A DNA stretch of 9,996 nt from Bacillota bacterium. Its GTDB lineage: Bacteria; Bacillota; Dehalobacteriia; UBA4068. Numbering within the stretch: position 1 is the stretch's first letter; the number at the start of each line of letters is the position of its first letter. The translations under genes and the position numbers were made by a program. The notes beneath the pieces are model-generated. The model saw only the letters and a program-made list of their open reading frames with translations. It ran no database searches and had not been told where the DNA came from. Of the stretch, positions 1 to 4,982 are shown piece by piece. The DNA lies in contig WRKD01000153.1 of NCBI GenBank assembly GCA_009778255.1, forward strand, positions 1-9,996, written 5' to 3'.

Positions 1-427
1 CTCCGGCCATCACCATATCTCGGGCGCCGCCGGGCGGTTTTTCTTCGCGGGGCTGAAAAATAAATTTCACTGTACCGCCGGGGGGGTTTTCGCTGATCAT
101 TTTTGCCGCGCCTAATACCATGGCCATATGCGCATCATGCCCGCAAGCATGCATCCATCCGGGCCGTTGAGAGCGGTAAATGCAGGTATTTTTTTCTTCT
201 ATCGGCAGGGCGTCCATATCGGCGCGCAAAGCCACACATTTTTTATGAGGATCTCCCTCAAGGGTGGCCAGTACCCCGTAACCGGCAATATTTTTCTGAA
301 TTATCAGCCCCATATCGGCAAGTATTTGAGCCACATAATTGGCGGTATCTTTCTCCTTACCGGAGATTTCCGGACGCATATGCAGTAAGCGCCGCCATTC
401 CACCAATAAAGACTTGTCAATATCCAA
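1..427 (-). CDS. M20-family metallo-amidohydrolase (amidase/aminoacylase type), N-terminal part
   Basis: This is the first 142 residues of a zinc or manganese hydrolase of the M20D group (IAA-amino acid hydrolase, N-acyl amino acid or N-acetyldiaminopimelate deacetylase type). The rest lies beyond the left edge. Visible family motifs are LLHMRPEISGKE (residues 14-25, the usual HRHPELSGEE region), ALRADMDALPIEE (66-78), MHACGHDAHMAM (92-103) with metal-binding Cys95 and His97, and FQPREE (124-129) with the Glu pair that carries the general base. The start is a TTG at 427. An in-frame TAA lies two codons upstream, no ATG precedes the conserved HMRPE motif, and GGAGG (436-440) sits 8 nt before the TTG. 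The gene follows the TPR gene by 18 bp on the same strand and is probably co-transcribed. The family assignment is secure, but the exact substrate cannot be read from this fragment. QPREE has Arg where QPAEE is usual. Confidence 0.88.
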   Translation of the reverse strand, partial: MDIDKSLLVEWRRLLHMRPEISGKEKDTANYVAQILADMGLIIQKNIAGYGVLATLEGDPHKKCVALRADMDALPIEEKNTCIYRSQRPGWMHACGHDAHMAMVLGAAKMISENPPGGTVKFIFQPREEKPPGGARDMVMAG

Positions 428-445
428 ATCTTAATCCTCCGCCTA

Positions 446-1573
446 TTACTGCTGATCCGGTACTTCCTCTTCATTTACCCCAGTAGTATCTTGGTTTTCA
501 TCGGCAGCTTCTTTATCTTGTGTATCCGCATCACTATCTTCATCAGTTGGTTCTACTACCAGGCTGGCAAAGAGATCTGCCCAACTTTGCAAATTGGCCA
601 AGCCTTCATCAGCCCGGGTAAGAGCAGGAGATTCCTCCGGCAGGGAAGCGCGAAAAGCTCTCATTTCGTCTAAACCTTCTTCGTAGCCCACCGAGAAAAA
701 GATGAATGAAGCATATGAGTAAGCTATATCGGCGTCTTCCGGCGCCATAGCGCGCGCTTCTTTATATAAAACGCTGGCTTTTTCAGTATTGCCCATATCC
801 GCGTTTAGCGATGCTTTGGTAGCCACAAAATTGGCGTTTTCCGGATACATATCGGATGCTTGTTCATAACATGCCAAGGCCCCCTCAAGATCGCCCAGCT
901 CTTGTTCCATATAGGCCAAATTCAGTATATAATTGATATTATCTTCGTCCAATTCATTAGCTTCTTTAAGCAAGAGTACGGCGATTTCCTTTTCATCTTG
1001 CATATAGCGTGCTTCGGCTTGATTGAACTTGATATCGGCAATACCGATATCACTTATATCTGCCGGGGCATTATCTAATGCTTTTTGATACCAGTCGGCT
1101 GCCCAGCCGGCAGAATTGTGGCTGGCATCGAGCCAAACTTCCGCTGCCGCAACAGCAGCATTATACGTTTCTTCCGCCAGTGCCCGCTCTGCTTGCTGCT
1201 CAGGTTCCAGTGGTATTTCATTGCCCTCTTCGTCATATTCGGGTGGATCGAGCGCTATGATCTCGCTGCTGTCATTATTATATTTATTCATATAAAGGGT
1301 GCTTAGCTCCCTATAATTAGAAGCTATAGTAACATAAGCCGAAAAATCGTTAGCCTCTGCCTCAAGTCTTTTCACATAATCAAAATATAAGCTTATTTGT
1401 TGTTCTAAAGTATCATAACCATCTACTCCGGAACCGGAGCTAACACCCCCCAAACCGGAGCGGCTGCCCCAGGTAGCAAAAGAGCCGACCAAACCAAGCA
1501 TTAATAATAAAACAACTGCCAATAGCACTTTACGGTGCTTTTTCGTCGAACGACGAATATTTTGCATGAACAC
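446..1573 (-). CDS. Membrane-anchored TPR-repeat protein with acidic C-terminal tail
   Basis: About 375 residues. A basic N-terminus (RRSTKKHRK) is followed by one hydrophobic segment (about residues 16-34), giving a signal anchor with the body probably outside the membrane. Residues about 175-312 form four TPR-like units. The last three are exactly 34 residues each and show typical positions such as NLAYMEQELGDLEGALACYEQA and ALGDxxKA-like turns, ending in P at the unit boundaries. Residues about 340-375 are a low-complexity tail rich in D, E and Q. TPRs bind other proteins, so a scaffold or assembly role is likely, but no specific function can be named. The start is uncertain: GGAGG (1582-1586) is 8 nt before GTG 1573, only 2 nt before ATG 1579 and 14 nt before ATG 1567. 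An upstream TTG at 1588 is also in frame but overlaps that site. It is the first gene after the promoter at 1652-1680 and probably forms an operon with the M20 hydrolase. Confidence 0.82.
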   Translation of the reverse strand: MFMQNIRRSTKKHRKVLLAVVLLLMLGLVGSFATWGSRSGLGGVSSGSGVDGYDTLEQQISLYFDYVKRLEAEANDFSAYVTIASNYRELSTLYMNKYNNDSSEIIALDPPEYDEEGNEIPLEPEQQAERALAEETYNAAVAAAEVWLDASHNSAGWAADWYQKALDNAPADISDIGIADIKFNQAEARYMQDEKEIAVLLLKEANELDEDNINYILNLAYMEQELGDLEGALACYEQASDMYPENANFVATKASLNADMGNTEKASVLYKEARAMAPEDADIAYSYASFIFFSVGYEEGLDEMRAFRASLPEESPALTRADEGLANLQSWADLFASLVVEPTDEDSDADTQDKEAADENQDTTGVNEEEVPDQQ

Positions 1574-1651
1574 AAACATTACCTCCAATGTATCAGATCA
1601 TAGTATATTTAGGTTGCCGCAAATATTTATTTTCACGGCGCTGTACAATTT

Positions 1652-1680
1652 ATAATATTATATCCGAAGCCTGCTGTCAA
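1652..1680 (-). promoter_or_regulatory. Sigma-A-type promoter for the TPR/M20 unit
   Basis: On the minus strand there is a perfect -35 TTGACA (1675-1680), a 17-nt spacer, and -10 TATTAT (1652-1657, 5 of 6 to consensus). The expected start of transcription is near 1645, leaving a leader of roughly 70 nt before the TPR gene. A perfect 12-bp palindrome TATAATATTATA (1651-1662) covers the -10 element and could be an operator. Confidence 0.75.
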
Positions 1681-1694
1681 CCAATATTTTTTTA

Positions 1695-1727
1695 TAAAAA
1701 AGCATAATAGCCGCAAAGCGGCTATTA
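1695..1727 (-). terminator. Intrinsic terminator of the ylbF-perR unit
   Basis: The perfect 10-bp stem TAATAGCCGC/GCGGCTATTA (1705-1714 and 1718-1727) has a 3-nt loop. On the minus strand it is followed by ATGC and a run of six T. It sits about 60 nt after the perR stop codon and just before the promoter of the TPR unit, so it separates the two transcripts. Confidence 0.85.
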
Positions 1728-1738
1728 CTCGATGATAA

Positions 1739-1776
1739 TTAAACTTTTACATAATCTGATTTTGTGTAAAGTTTAA
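1739..1776. other. Inverted repeat / stem-loop in the perR 3' region
   Basis: TTAAACTTT-T-ACA (1739-1751) pairs with TGTAAAGTTTAA (1765-1776). This gives a 12-bp stem with a single bulged base and a 13-nt loop. It begins 12 nt after the perR stop and precedes the real terminator. No U-tract follows, so it is not itself a classical terminator. It may stabilise the 3' end of the mRNA. Confidence 0.5.
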
Positions 1777-1788
1777 ATAGACATCGTA

Positions 1789-2196
1789 TTATTTTGCAAT
1801 TTCTACACCTTCCAAGCAATCACGGCATAAACCGTAACATTCCAGGCGATAACTCTGAACCTGCCCCGGCGCTAAAGCCAATAACTGTGCAGCTACAGGC
1901 GGCGAGCCAATGGGGAAATCCATTACTTGGCCACAATGTTCGCATACAAAGTGATAGTGTGGCAATGGATTGGCGTCAAAACGGCTTTGTCCTTTACCAT
2001 AATTCAACTCGCGAATTCTTTGTTCCGAAAGCAATACCTGCAGGTTACGGTATATAGTTCCTAAACTAATATCCGGCACCTCACGCCTAGCCTGCTGATA
2101 AATCCAATCAGCAGTGGGGTGGCTTTTAGTTGAAGCCAATACTTCATATACCACCCGCTTTTGCTTTGTCATTCTTTTCTGTTTTTCTTCCAGCAC
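1789..2196 (-). CDS. perR: PerR-type Fur-family metalloregulator
   Basis: About 135 residues, the usual size for the family. It is a DNA-binding repressor that senses peroxide through metal-catalysed oxidation of histidines. The N-terminal winged helix contains HPTADWIYQQ and SLGTIYRNLQVL. The regulatory metal ligands of Bacillus PerR (His37, Asp85, His91, His93, Asp104) all have counterparts at constant offset: His26, Asp74 (RFD), His80 and His82 (HYH), Asp93 (VMDF). The Asp at the last position favours PerR over Fur. The structural zinc site is CEHC (85-88) plus CRDC (124-127), with an extra Cys120 nearby. The start is not certain: AGAGG (2205-2209) is 8 nt before GTG 2196 and 5 nt before TTG 2199, whereas GTG 2205 overlaps the site itself. 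It lies 15 bp behind the ylbF-like gene and is clearly co-transcribed with it. PerR is well supported, although Fur or Zur function cannot be fully excluded by sequence reading alone. Confidence 0.88.
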   Translation of the reverse strand: MLEEKQKRMTKQKRVVYEVLASTKSHPTADWIYQQARREVPDISLGTIYRNLQVLLSEQRIRELNYGKGQSRFDANPLPHYHFVCEHCGQVMDFPIGSPPVAAQLLALAPGQVQSYRLECYGLCRDCLEGVEIAK

Positions 2197-2211
2197 CAAG
2201 TTCACCTCTTT

Positions 2212-2619
2212 CTAATTTAATTCACGGTTTTGCACATGCTCTACTACATCATTTTCAATCCATAAATCCAACTTGTTACCACATACCTTTTGCACTTCTG
2301 AAATCAACCTTCCTAAACGGCCTTCAGCATACAGAAAATCACAAACCACCGGTTCCAAGCAAAACGTTTCATACAACTGCTCTAAATCACCTTCAGCATC
2401 ATCTAAAGCAACGCCCAGTATTTGTGCCAGACGCAGGCTCATCTGCTGTTGTCTTAATAAAGAAAGAATATATGATCTATCGCGGTCTCCCAGCAGATTA
2501 CGCTTTGCTTCTTGATACTGACGGTATTCGGCGCTTTGTGTTAGCATTTCGCCTAAAATGGCAGCCTGCGCGCAAATAGATTCTTTATCTATATTTCTGT
2601 CGCTCTTATTCATACTCAT
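2212..2619 (-). CDS. YlbF/YmcA-family (Com_YlbF) protein
   Basis: This is a 135-residue, mostly helical protein. The segment ILGEMLTQSAEYRQYQEAKR (21-40), the D-R-D stretch and LLRQQQMSLRLAQILG (54-69), then a second helical part with VVCDFLYAEGRLGRLISEV (91-109), match the YlbF/YmcA/YheA family pattern. Members act as small helical partners. In Bacillus subtilis, YlbF, YmcA and YaaT (RicF, RicA, RicT) form an iron-sulfur complex that affects sporulation, competence and RNase Y activity. Cysteines here are at 16, 87, 93 and 113. Whether they hold a cluster is not known, and orthology to RicF specifically is not claimed. ATG 2619 has AAAGGTGA about 9 nt upstream. The gene heads the unit with perR, and the Fur-box-like sequence at 2650-2668 lies just upstream. 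Confidence 0.82.
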   Translation of the reverse strand: MSMNKSDRNIDKESICAQAAILGEMLTQSAEYRQYQEAKRNLLGDRDRSYILSLLRQQQMSLRLAQILGVALDDAEGDLEQLYETFCLEPVVCDFLYAEGRLGRLISEVQKVCGNKLDLWIENDVVEHVQNRELN

Positions 2620-2649
2620 ATAATAATATCACCTTTATATAAAAAAATC

Positions 2650-2668
2650 AATACTGATTCTCGTTATT
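2650..2668. promoter_or_regulatory. Fur-box-like operator candidate
   Basis: Read on the minus strand, the 19 bases AATAACGAGAATCAGTATT agree with the classical Fur box GATAATGATAATCATTATC at 14 of 19 positions. By hexamer the agreement is 4/6, 5/6, the central C, and 4/6. The site lies 31-49 nt upstream of the ylbF-like start, where the promoter should be. A regulator of the Fur family is encoded in the same unit, so autoregulation is plausible. No convincing -35/-10 pair could be fixed in the AT-rich flanks. Confidence 0.45.
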
Positions 2669-2749
2669 TCAAAAAAAAATTATTAATTATTTATTTAGTC
2701 TATGCTTATATATACGTTAAAAAACACCAAAACTTTATAGCAAATCGCT

Positions 2750-2768
2750 AATATTATCAAATAATATT
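2750..2768. other. AT-rich perfect palindrome
   Basis: AATATTAT (2750-2757) and ATAATATT (2761-2768) are perfect inverted 8-bp arms around CAA. It lies between the DUF1858 gene and the ylbF promoter region. The arms contain only A and T, so chance is a real possibility, but the 19-bp size fits a dimeric regulator site. Confidence 0.35.
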
Positions 2769-2780
2769 GGATACCACTTT

Positions 2781-2807
2781 AGCTGCAATGCCAGTTAGGT
2801 TGCAGCT
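2781..2807. other. GC-containing stem-loop
   Basis: AGCTGCAA (2781-2788) pairs perfectly with TTGCAGCT (2800-2807). An inner CC/GG pair (2791-2792 with 2798-2799) closes a small loop AGTTA. No U-tract follows on either strand. It lies downstream of the DUF1858 gene and about 160 bp upstream of the ylbF-like start. Its role is unknown. Confidence 0.4.
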
Positions 2808-2821
2808 CCCCGGCTTCAGAT

Positions 2822-2847
2822 AAAGCAGACGCAAAAGCGCCTGCTTT
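2822..2847 (-). terminator. Probable hairpin terminator of the DUF1858 gene
   Basis: An 11-bp stem with a single A-C mismatch is formed by AAAGCAGACGC (2822-2832) and GCGCCTGCTTT (2837-2847) around AAAA. It touches the stop codon of the DUF1858 gene. On the minus strand only TTTA follows, so it would be a weak terminator. The run of four T after the stem on the plus strand makes a bidirectional role possible. Confidence 0.5.
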
Positions 2848-3044
2848 TATGCAATGCTTTCGTTTAAGGCAGAAAGAAGCGTCTCGATATCGATGCCATG
2901 AGCGGCAGCCCCTTGCTCAATATTTTCAAAATGGGCTGCTGCGCAGCCTAAGCAGCCCATTCCCTGCTGCATCAATATCTGGGCGGTTTGTGGCCATTTT
3001 TCAACTATTTCTATAATGCTCATATCTCCACTTATCTTTGTCAA
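2847..3044 (-). CDS. DUF1858 / ScdA-N-like small redox-domain protein
   Basis: A complete 65-residue protein consisting only of the DUF1858 fold. The N-terminus MSIIEIVEKWPQTAQILMQQ leads into GMGCLGC with a CxxC pair (Cys31, Cys34), then AAAHFENIEQGAAAHGIDIETLLSAL. This domain is seen alone or fused to hybrid-cluster proteins and to the ScdA/RIC iron-sulfur repair family. It is thought to work in redox or metal-cluster chemistry, and its exact role is not established. The start is TTG 3044, with the perfect ribosome binding site AAGGAGGTGA (3050-3059) ending in AGGAGG 8 nt upstream. An internal ATG at 3023 has only GGAG 2 nt away. It has its own promoter at 3087-3114. Confidence 0.88.
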   Translation of the reverse strand: MTKISGDMSIIEIVEKWPQTAQILMQQGMGCLGCAAAHFENIEQGAAAHGIDIETLLSALNESIA

Positions 3045-3049
3045 CTAAA

Positions 3050-3059
3050 TCACCTCCTT
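3050..3059 (-). promoter_or_regulatory. Perfect Shine-Dalgarno site deciding a TTG start
   Basis: AAGGAGGTGA on the minus strand is fully complementary to the 3' end of 16S rRNA. Its AGGAGG core is 8 nt from TTG 3044 and fixes that unusual start for the DUF1858 gene. Confidence 0.85.
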
Positions 3060-3070
3060 GTATAATTTTA

Positions 3071-3091
3071 ATACTAACTTTTACTTAGTAT
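3071..3091. promoter_or_regulatory. Candidate operator: 21-bp palindrome over the DUF1858 promoter
   Basis: Perfect 7-bp arms ATACTAA (3071-3077) and TTAGTAT (3085-3091) are separated by 7 bp. The right arm overlaps the -10 TATACT of the DUF1858 promoter and the rest covers the expected transcription start, a typical place for a repressor to act. The binding protein is unknown. The XRE-type regulator encoded divergently is one candidate. Confidence 0.45.
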
Positions 3092-3114
3092 AACACAAAC
3101 AAAAAAAATTTCAA
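3087..3114 (-). promoter_or_regulatory. Promoter of the DUF1858 gene
   Basis: On the minus strand, -35 TTGAAA (3109-3114), a 16-nt spacer and -10 TATACT (3087-3092) are preceded by TGT, giving an extended -10. Transcription should begin near 3080, about 36 nt before the TTG start. Confidence 0.7.
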
Positions 3115-3215
3115 GCTTAAATAAAAACGCAAATTTGACGTAATATATAAGCAAAAATGCAGTAAACTTAGAATTACTCAAATATTTGATAAAAATAAAT
3201 TAAAGGCGGTTTTAA

Positions 3216-3464
3216 ATGGAGCATTATGGTAATAAAAATATCGTGTATAAACGCCTGAAGGCAGCCCGCAAAAAAGCCCGCATCTCGCAGGGAGATTTGG
3301 CTGCTAAAATGCAAACTATGAATGTTAATATCGATCAACAGATGATTAGCCGCATTGAACGCAATCAGCGTGTTGTTACAGATTACGAGGTAATTTGCTT
3401 TGCCAAAGCCTTGAATTTAAATGCGCTCTGGTTACTATCCGGCTATGAAGATATGCTTCAATAA
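3216..3464 (+). CDS. Small XRE-family helix-turn-helix regulator
   Basis: An 82-residue protein made almost entirely of a Cro/CI-type DNA-binding domain. RLKAARKKARISQGDLAAKM (13-32) holds helices 1 and 2, and IDQQMISRIERNQRVV (39-54) the recognition helix and following turn. DYEVICFAKALNLNALWLLSG closes the domain. No second effector or dimerisation domain is present. Proteins with this pattern are common as stand-alone regulators in Clostridia and relatives, and their targets are mostly unknown. ATG 3216 follows an AAAGGCGG site. It is the only plus-strand gene in the window, divergent from DUF1858 and convergent with gdhA. No toxin or phage gene is beside it, so neither an antitoxin nor a phage repressor role is supported. 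Confidence 0.87.
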   Translation: MEHYGNKNIVYKRLKAARKKARISQGDLAAKMQTMNVNIDQQMISRIERNQRVVTDYEVICFAKALNLNALWLLSGYEDMLQ

Positions 3465-3556
3465 TAATCTTCCTTATAAACAAAACATAAAAATATTATA
3501 ATAATATAGTTCATACTTCGCACTAAATTGCTTCAATTACACTCTATTTCATATGC

Positions 3557-3591
3557 GGGGGCTGTTGAAATTGTATATTTCAACAGCCCCC
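3557..3591. other. Perfect 15-bp GC-rich hairpin without U-tract
   Basis: The arm GGGGGCTGTTGAAAT (3557-3571) pairs perfectly with ATTTCAACAGCCCCC (3577-3591) around a 5-nt loop. Outer arms ACTCT (3541-3545) and AGAGT (3595-3599) extend the symmetry, with an unpaired stretch between. It lies between the convergent XRE gene and gdhA. Neither strand has T residues after the stem; AAAA follows on the plus strand. It may still block transcription from both sides, or be the remnant of a small mobile or repeated element. Confidence 0.6.
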
Positions 3592-3621
3592 AAAAGAGTC
3601 GCCCTATTGAACAAAACAGCT

Positions 3622-4959
3622 TTATATTATACCCTGAGCTAACATTGATTCCGCTACTTTAACAAAGCCGCCGATATTTGCTCCATTCACATAATTAACA
3701 TAATCGTCAACCTTGCCATACTCTACACAAGTTTCGTGAATACCGGCCATGATCTGTTTCAGTTTAGCATCGACCTCTTCAGAAGTCCAGCTATAACGCA
3801 TGCTGTTCTGGCTCATTTCTAAACCGGATACAGCTACGCCGCCGGCATTAGAAGCTTTACCGGGAGCATATAATATCTTCGCTTCAATAAAAGCGTCTAC
3901 CGCTTCTTTGGTAGAAGACATATTAGAGCCCTCGGCCACACACCAACAGCCATTATTCAATAAAGCTTTGGCGTCATCGCCATTTATTTCATTTTGTGTA
4001 GCTGTAGGGCAGGCTATATCGCATTTTACTTCCCAAGGCCTGCGGCCGGCGCGCCATTCAACTTGGAATTCATCGGCAAAATCTTTTGCCGGACGGCGAT
4101 CTCTGGCCCATAATGGTTCAATAAAATCTAACATTTCCGCATTGATGCCTTGAGGCACATAGGCATAGCCGTATTGGTCGCCAATGGTAACAACCTTGCC
4201 GCCCAATTCATTAACTTTGTGTATGAGGTGCGTACCCACATTTCCGTAGCCGGAATTGACCACAATCTTACCTTCAAAACTCTCACCCTTGGTTTTGAGC
4301 ATGGCATCGGCAAAATAAATAACGCCGTAACCGGTAGCTTCCGGACGAATAAGGCTGCCGCCATAAGTCCGCCCTTTGCCGGTAAATACGCCGGTAAATT
4401 CATTAGCCAATTTTCTATACTGGCCATACATATAACCAACTTCACGCGCACCCACACCAATATCGCCCGCCGGGATATCAAGATTCGGTCCAATATGACG
4501 ATACAATTCATTAATTAAAGATTGACAAAAGCGCATCACTTCATTGTCGGATTTGCCAACTCCATCGAAATCTGTTCCGCCTTTTCCGCCGCCCATGGGC
4601 AAAGTGGTAAGGCTGTTCTTAAAAGTCTGTTCAAAAGCCAAAAACTTCAGTATACCTAAGTTAACGGAAGGATGAAAACGCATACCGCCCTTATATGGGC
4701 CAATGGCGCTGTTCATCTGCACACGGTAGCCACGGTTGATCTGTATTTCGCCTTTATCATCCACCCAAGGTATACGGAATTGAATAACGCGCTCTGGCTC
4801 AACTATACGTTCAAGTATTTTAGCTTTTTCGTATTTAGGGTGAGCATTGACATAAGGGACCAGGGAAGCTACAACTTCTTCCACCGCCTGGTGGAATTCT
4901 TTTTGATCGGGGTCTTTGGCTATGACCTTAGCCATAAAATCTTGTAAATCTAAAGCCAT
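3622..4959 (-). CDS. gdhA: Hexameric glutamate dehydrogenase (NADP- or NAD-dependent)
   Basis: A full-length 445-residue class I glutamate dehydrogenase, interconverting 2-oxoglutarate plus ammonium and glutamate in the cytoplasm. The substrate part shows IGPYKGGMRFHPSVN (86-100), KFLAFEQTFKNSLTTLPMGG (105-124) and GGKGGTDFD (124-132). Lys90, Lys114 and Lys126 are the conserved substrate and catalytic lysines, and Asp166 (PAGDIGVG) is the catalytic aspartate. The coenzyme domain has GYGNVG (237-242) after the strand KIVVNS, then VVTIGDQYGY (256-265). KASNAGGVAVSGLEMSQN (368-385) is the usual late signature. ATG 4959 has AAAGGAGG 7 nt upstream. The overall pattern resembles NADP enzymes of this size. 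However, Gln262 stands where the Escherichia coli enzyme has a phosphate-binding Ser after the Asp, so coenzyme choice is uncertain. It is transcribed alone from the promoter at 5018-5046. Confidence 0.95.
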   Translation of the reverse strand: MALDLQDFMAKVIAKDPDQKEFHQAVEEVVASLVPYVNAHPKYEKAKILERIVEPERVIQFRIPWVDDKGEIQINRGYRVQMNSAIGPYKGGMRFHPSVNLGILKFLAFEQTFKNSLTTLPMGGGKGGTDFDGVGKSDNEVMRFCQSLINELYRHIGPNLDIPAGDIGVGAREVGYMYGQYRKLANEFTGVFTGKGRTYGGSLIRPEATGYGVIYFADAMLKTKGESFEGKIVVNSGYGNVGTHLIHKVNELGGKVVTIGDQYGYAYVPQGINAEMLDFIEPLWARDRRPAKDFADEFQVEWRAGRRPWEVKCDIACPTATQNEINGDDAKALLNNGCWCVAEGSNMSSTKEAVDAFIEAKILYAPGKASNAGGVAVSGLEMSQNSMRYSWTSEEVDAKLKQIMAGIHETCVEYGKVDDYVNYVNGANIGGFVKVAESMLAQGII

Positions 4960-4982
4960 TAAATTACCTCCTTTTTTATCAT

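Noticed and set aside
103..486. Plus-strand open frames across the M20 gene
   Set aside because: They are antisense to a clear M20 coding frame, have no recognisable domain, and lack ribosome binding sites.
1577..1588. TTG 1588 or ATG 1579 as the start of the TPR protein
   Set aside because: TTG 1588 overlaps the only Shine-Dalgarno sequence and ATG 1579 is just 2 nt from it; GTG 1573 has the 8-nt spacing used by neighbouring genes.
2130..2579. 149-residue plus-strand open frame opposite perR and ylbF
   Set aside because: Both minus-strand genes have clear family signatures and ribosome binding sites; the opposite frame has none.
2793..2800. GTTAGGT resembles the core of an integron attC site
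   Set aside because: Only one short core-like match is present, with no paired arm geometry, cassette or integrase; it fits by chance.
3131..3170. TTGACG (about 3135) and TAGAAT (about 3170) as the XRE promoter
   Set aside because: The two elements are too far apart to form one promoter, and no well-spaced pair could be fixed for this gene.
3216..3464. XRE protein as an antitoxin or phage repressor
   Set aside because: No toxin-like, integrase or other phage gene is adjacent, and neighbours are housekeeping or redox genes.
3493..3507. ATATTAT-A-ATAATAT palindrome with the 7-1-7 layout of Fur-family boxes
   Set aside because: Made only of A and T, it does not match the PerR, Fur or Zur consensus and lies in the 3' gap after the XRE gene rather than before a promoter.
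4128..4511. 127-residue open frame inside gdhA in another frame
   Set aside because: It lies fully within a conserved enzyme gene and its translation has no family features.
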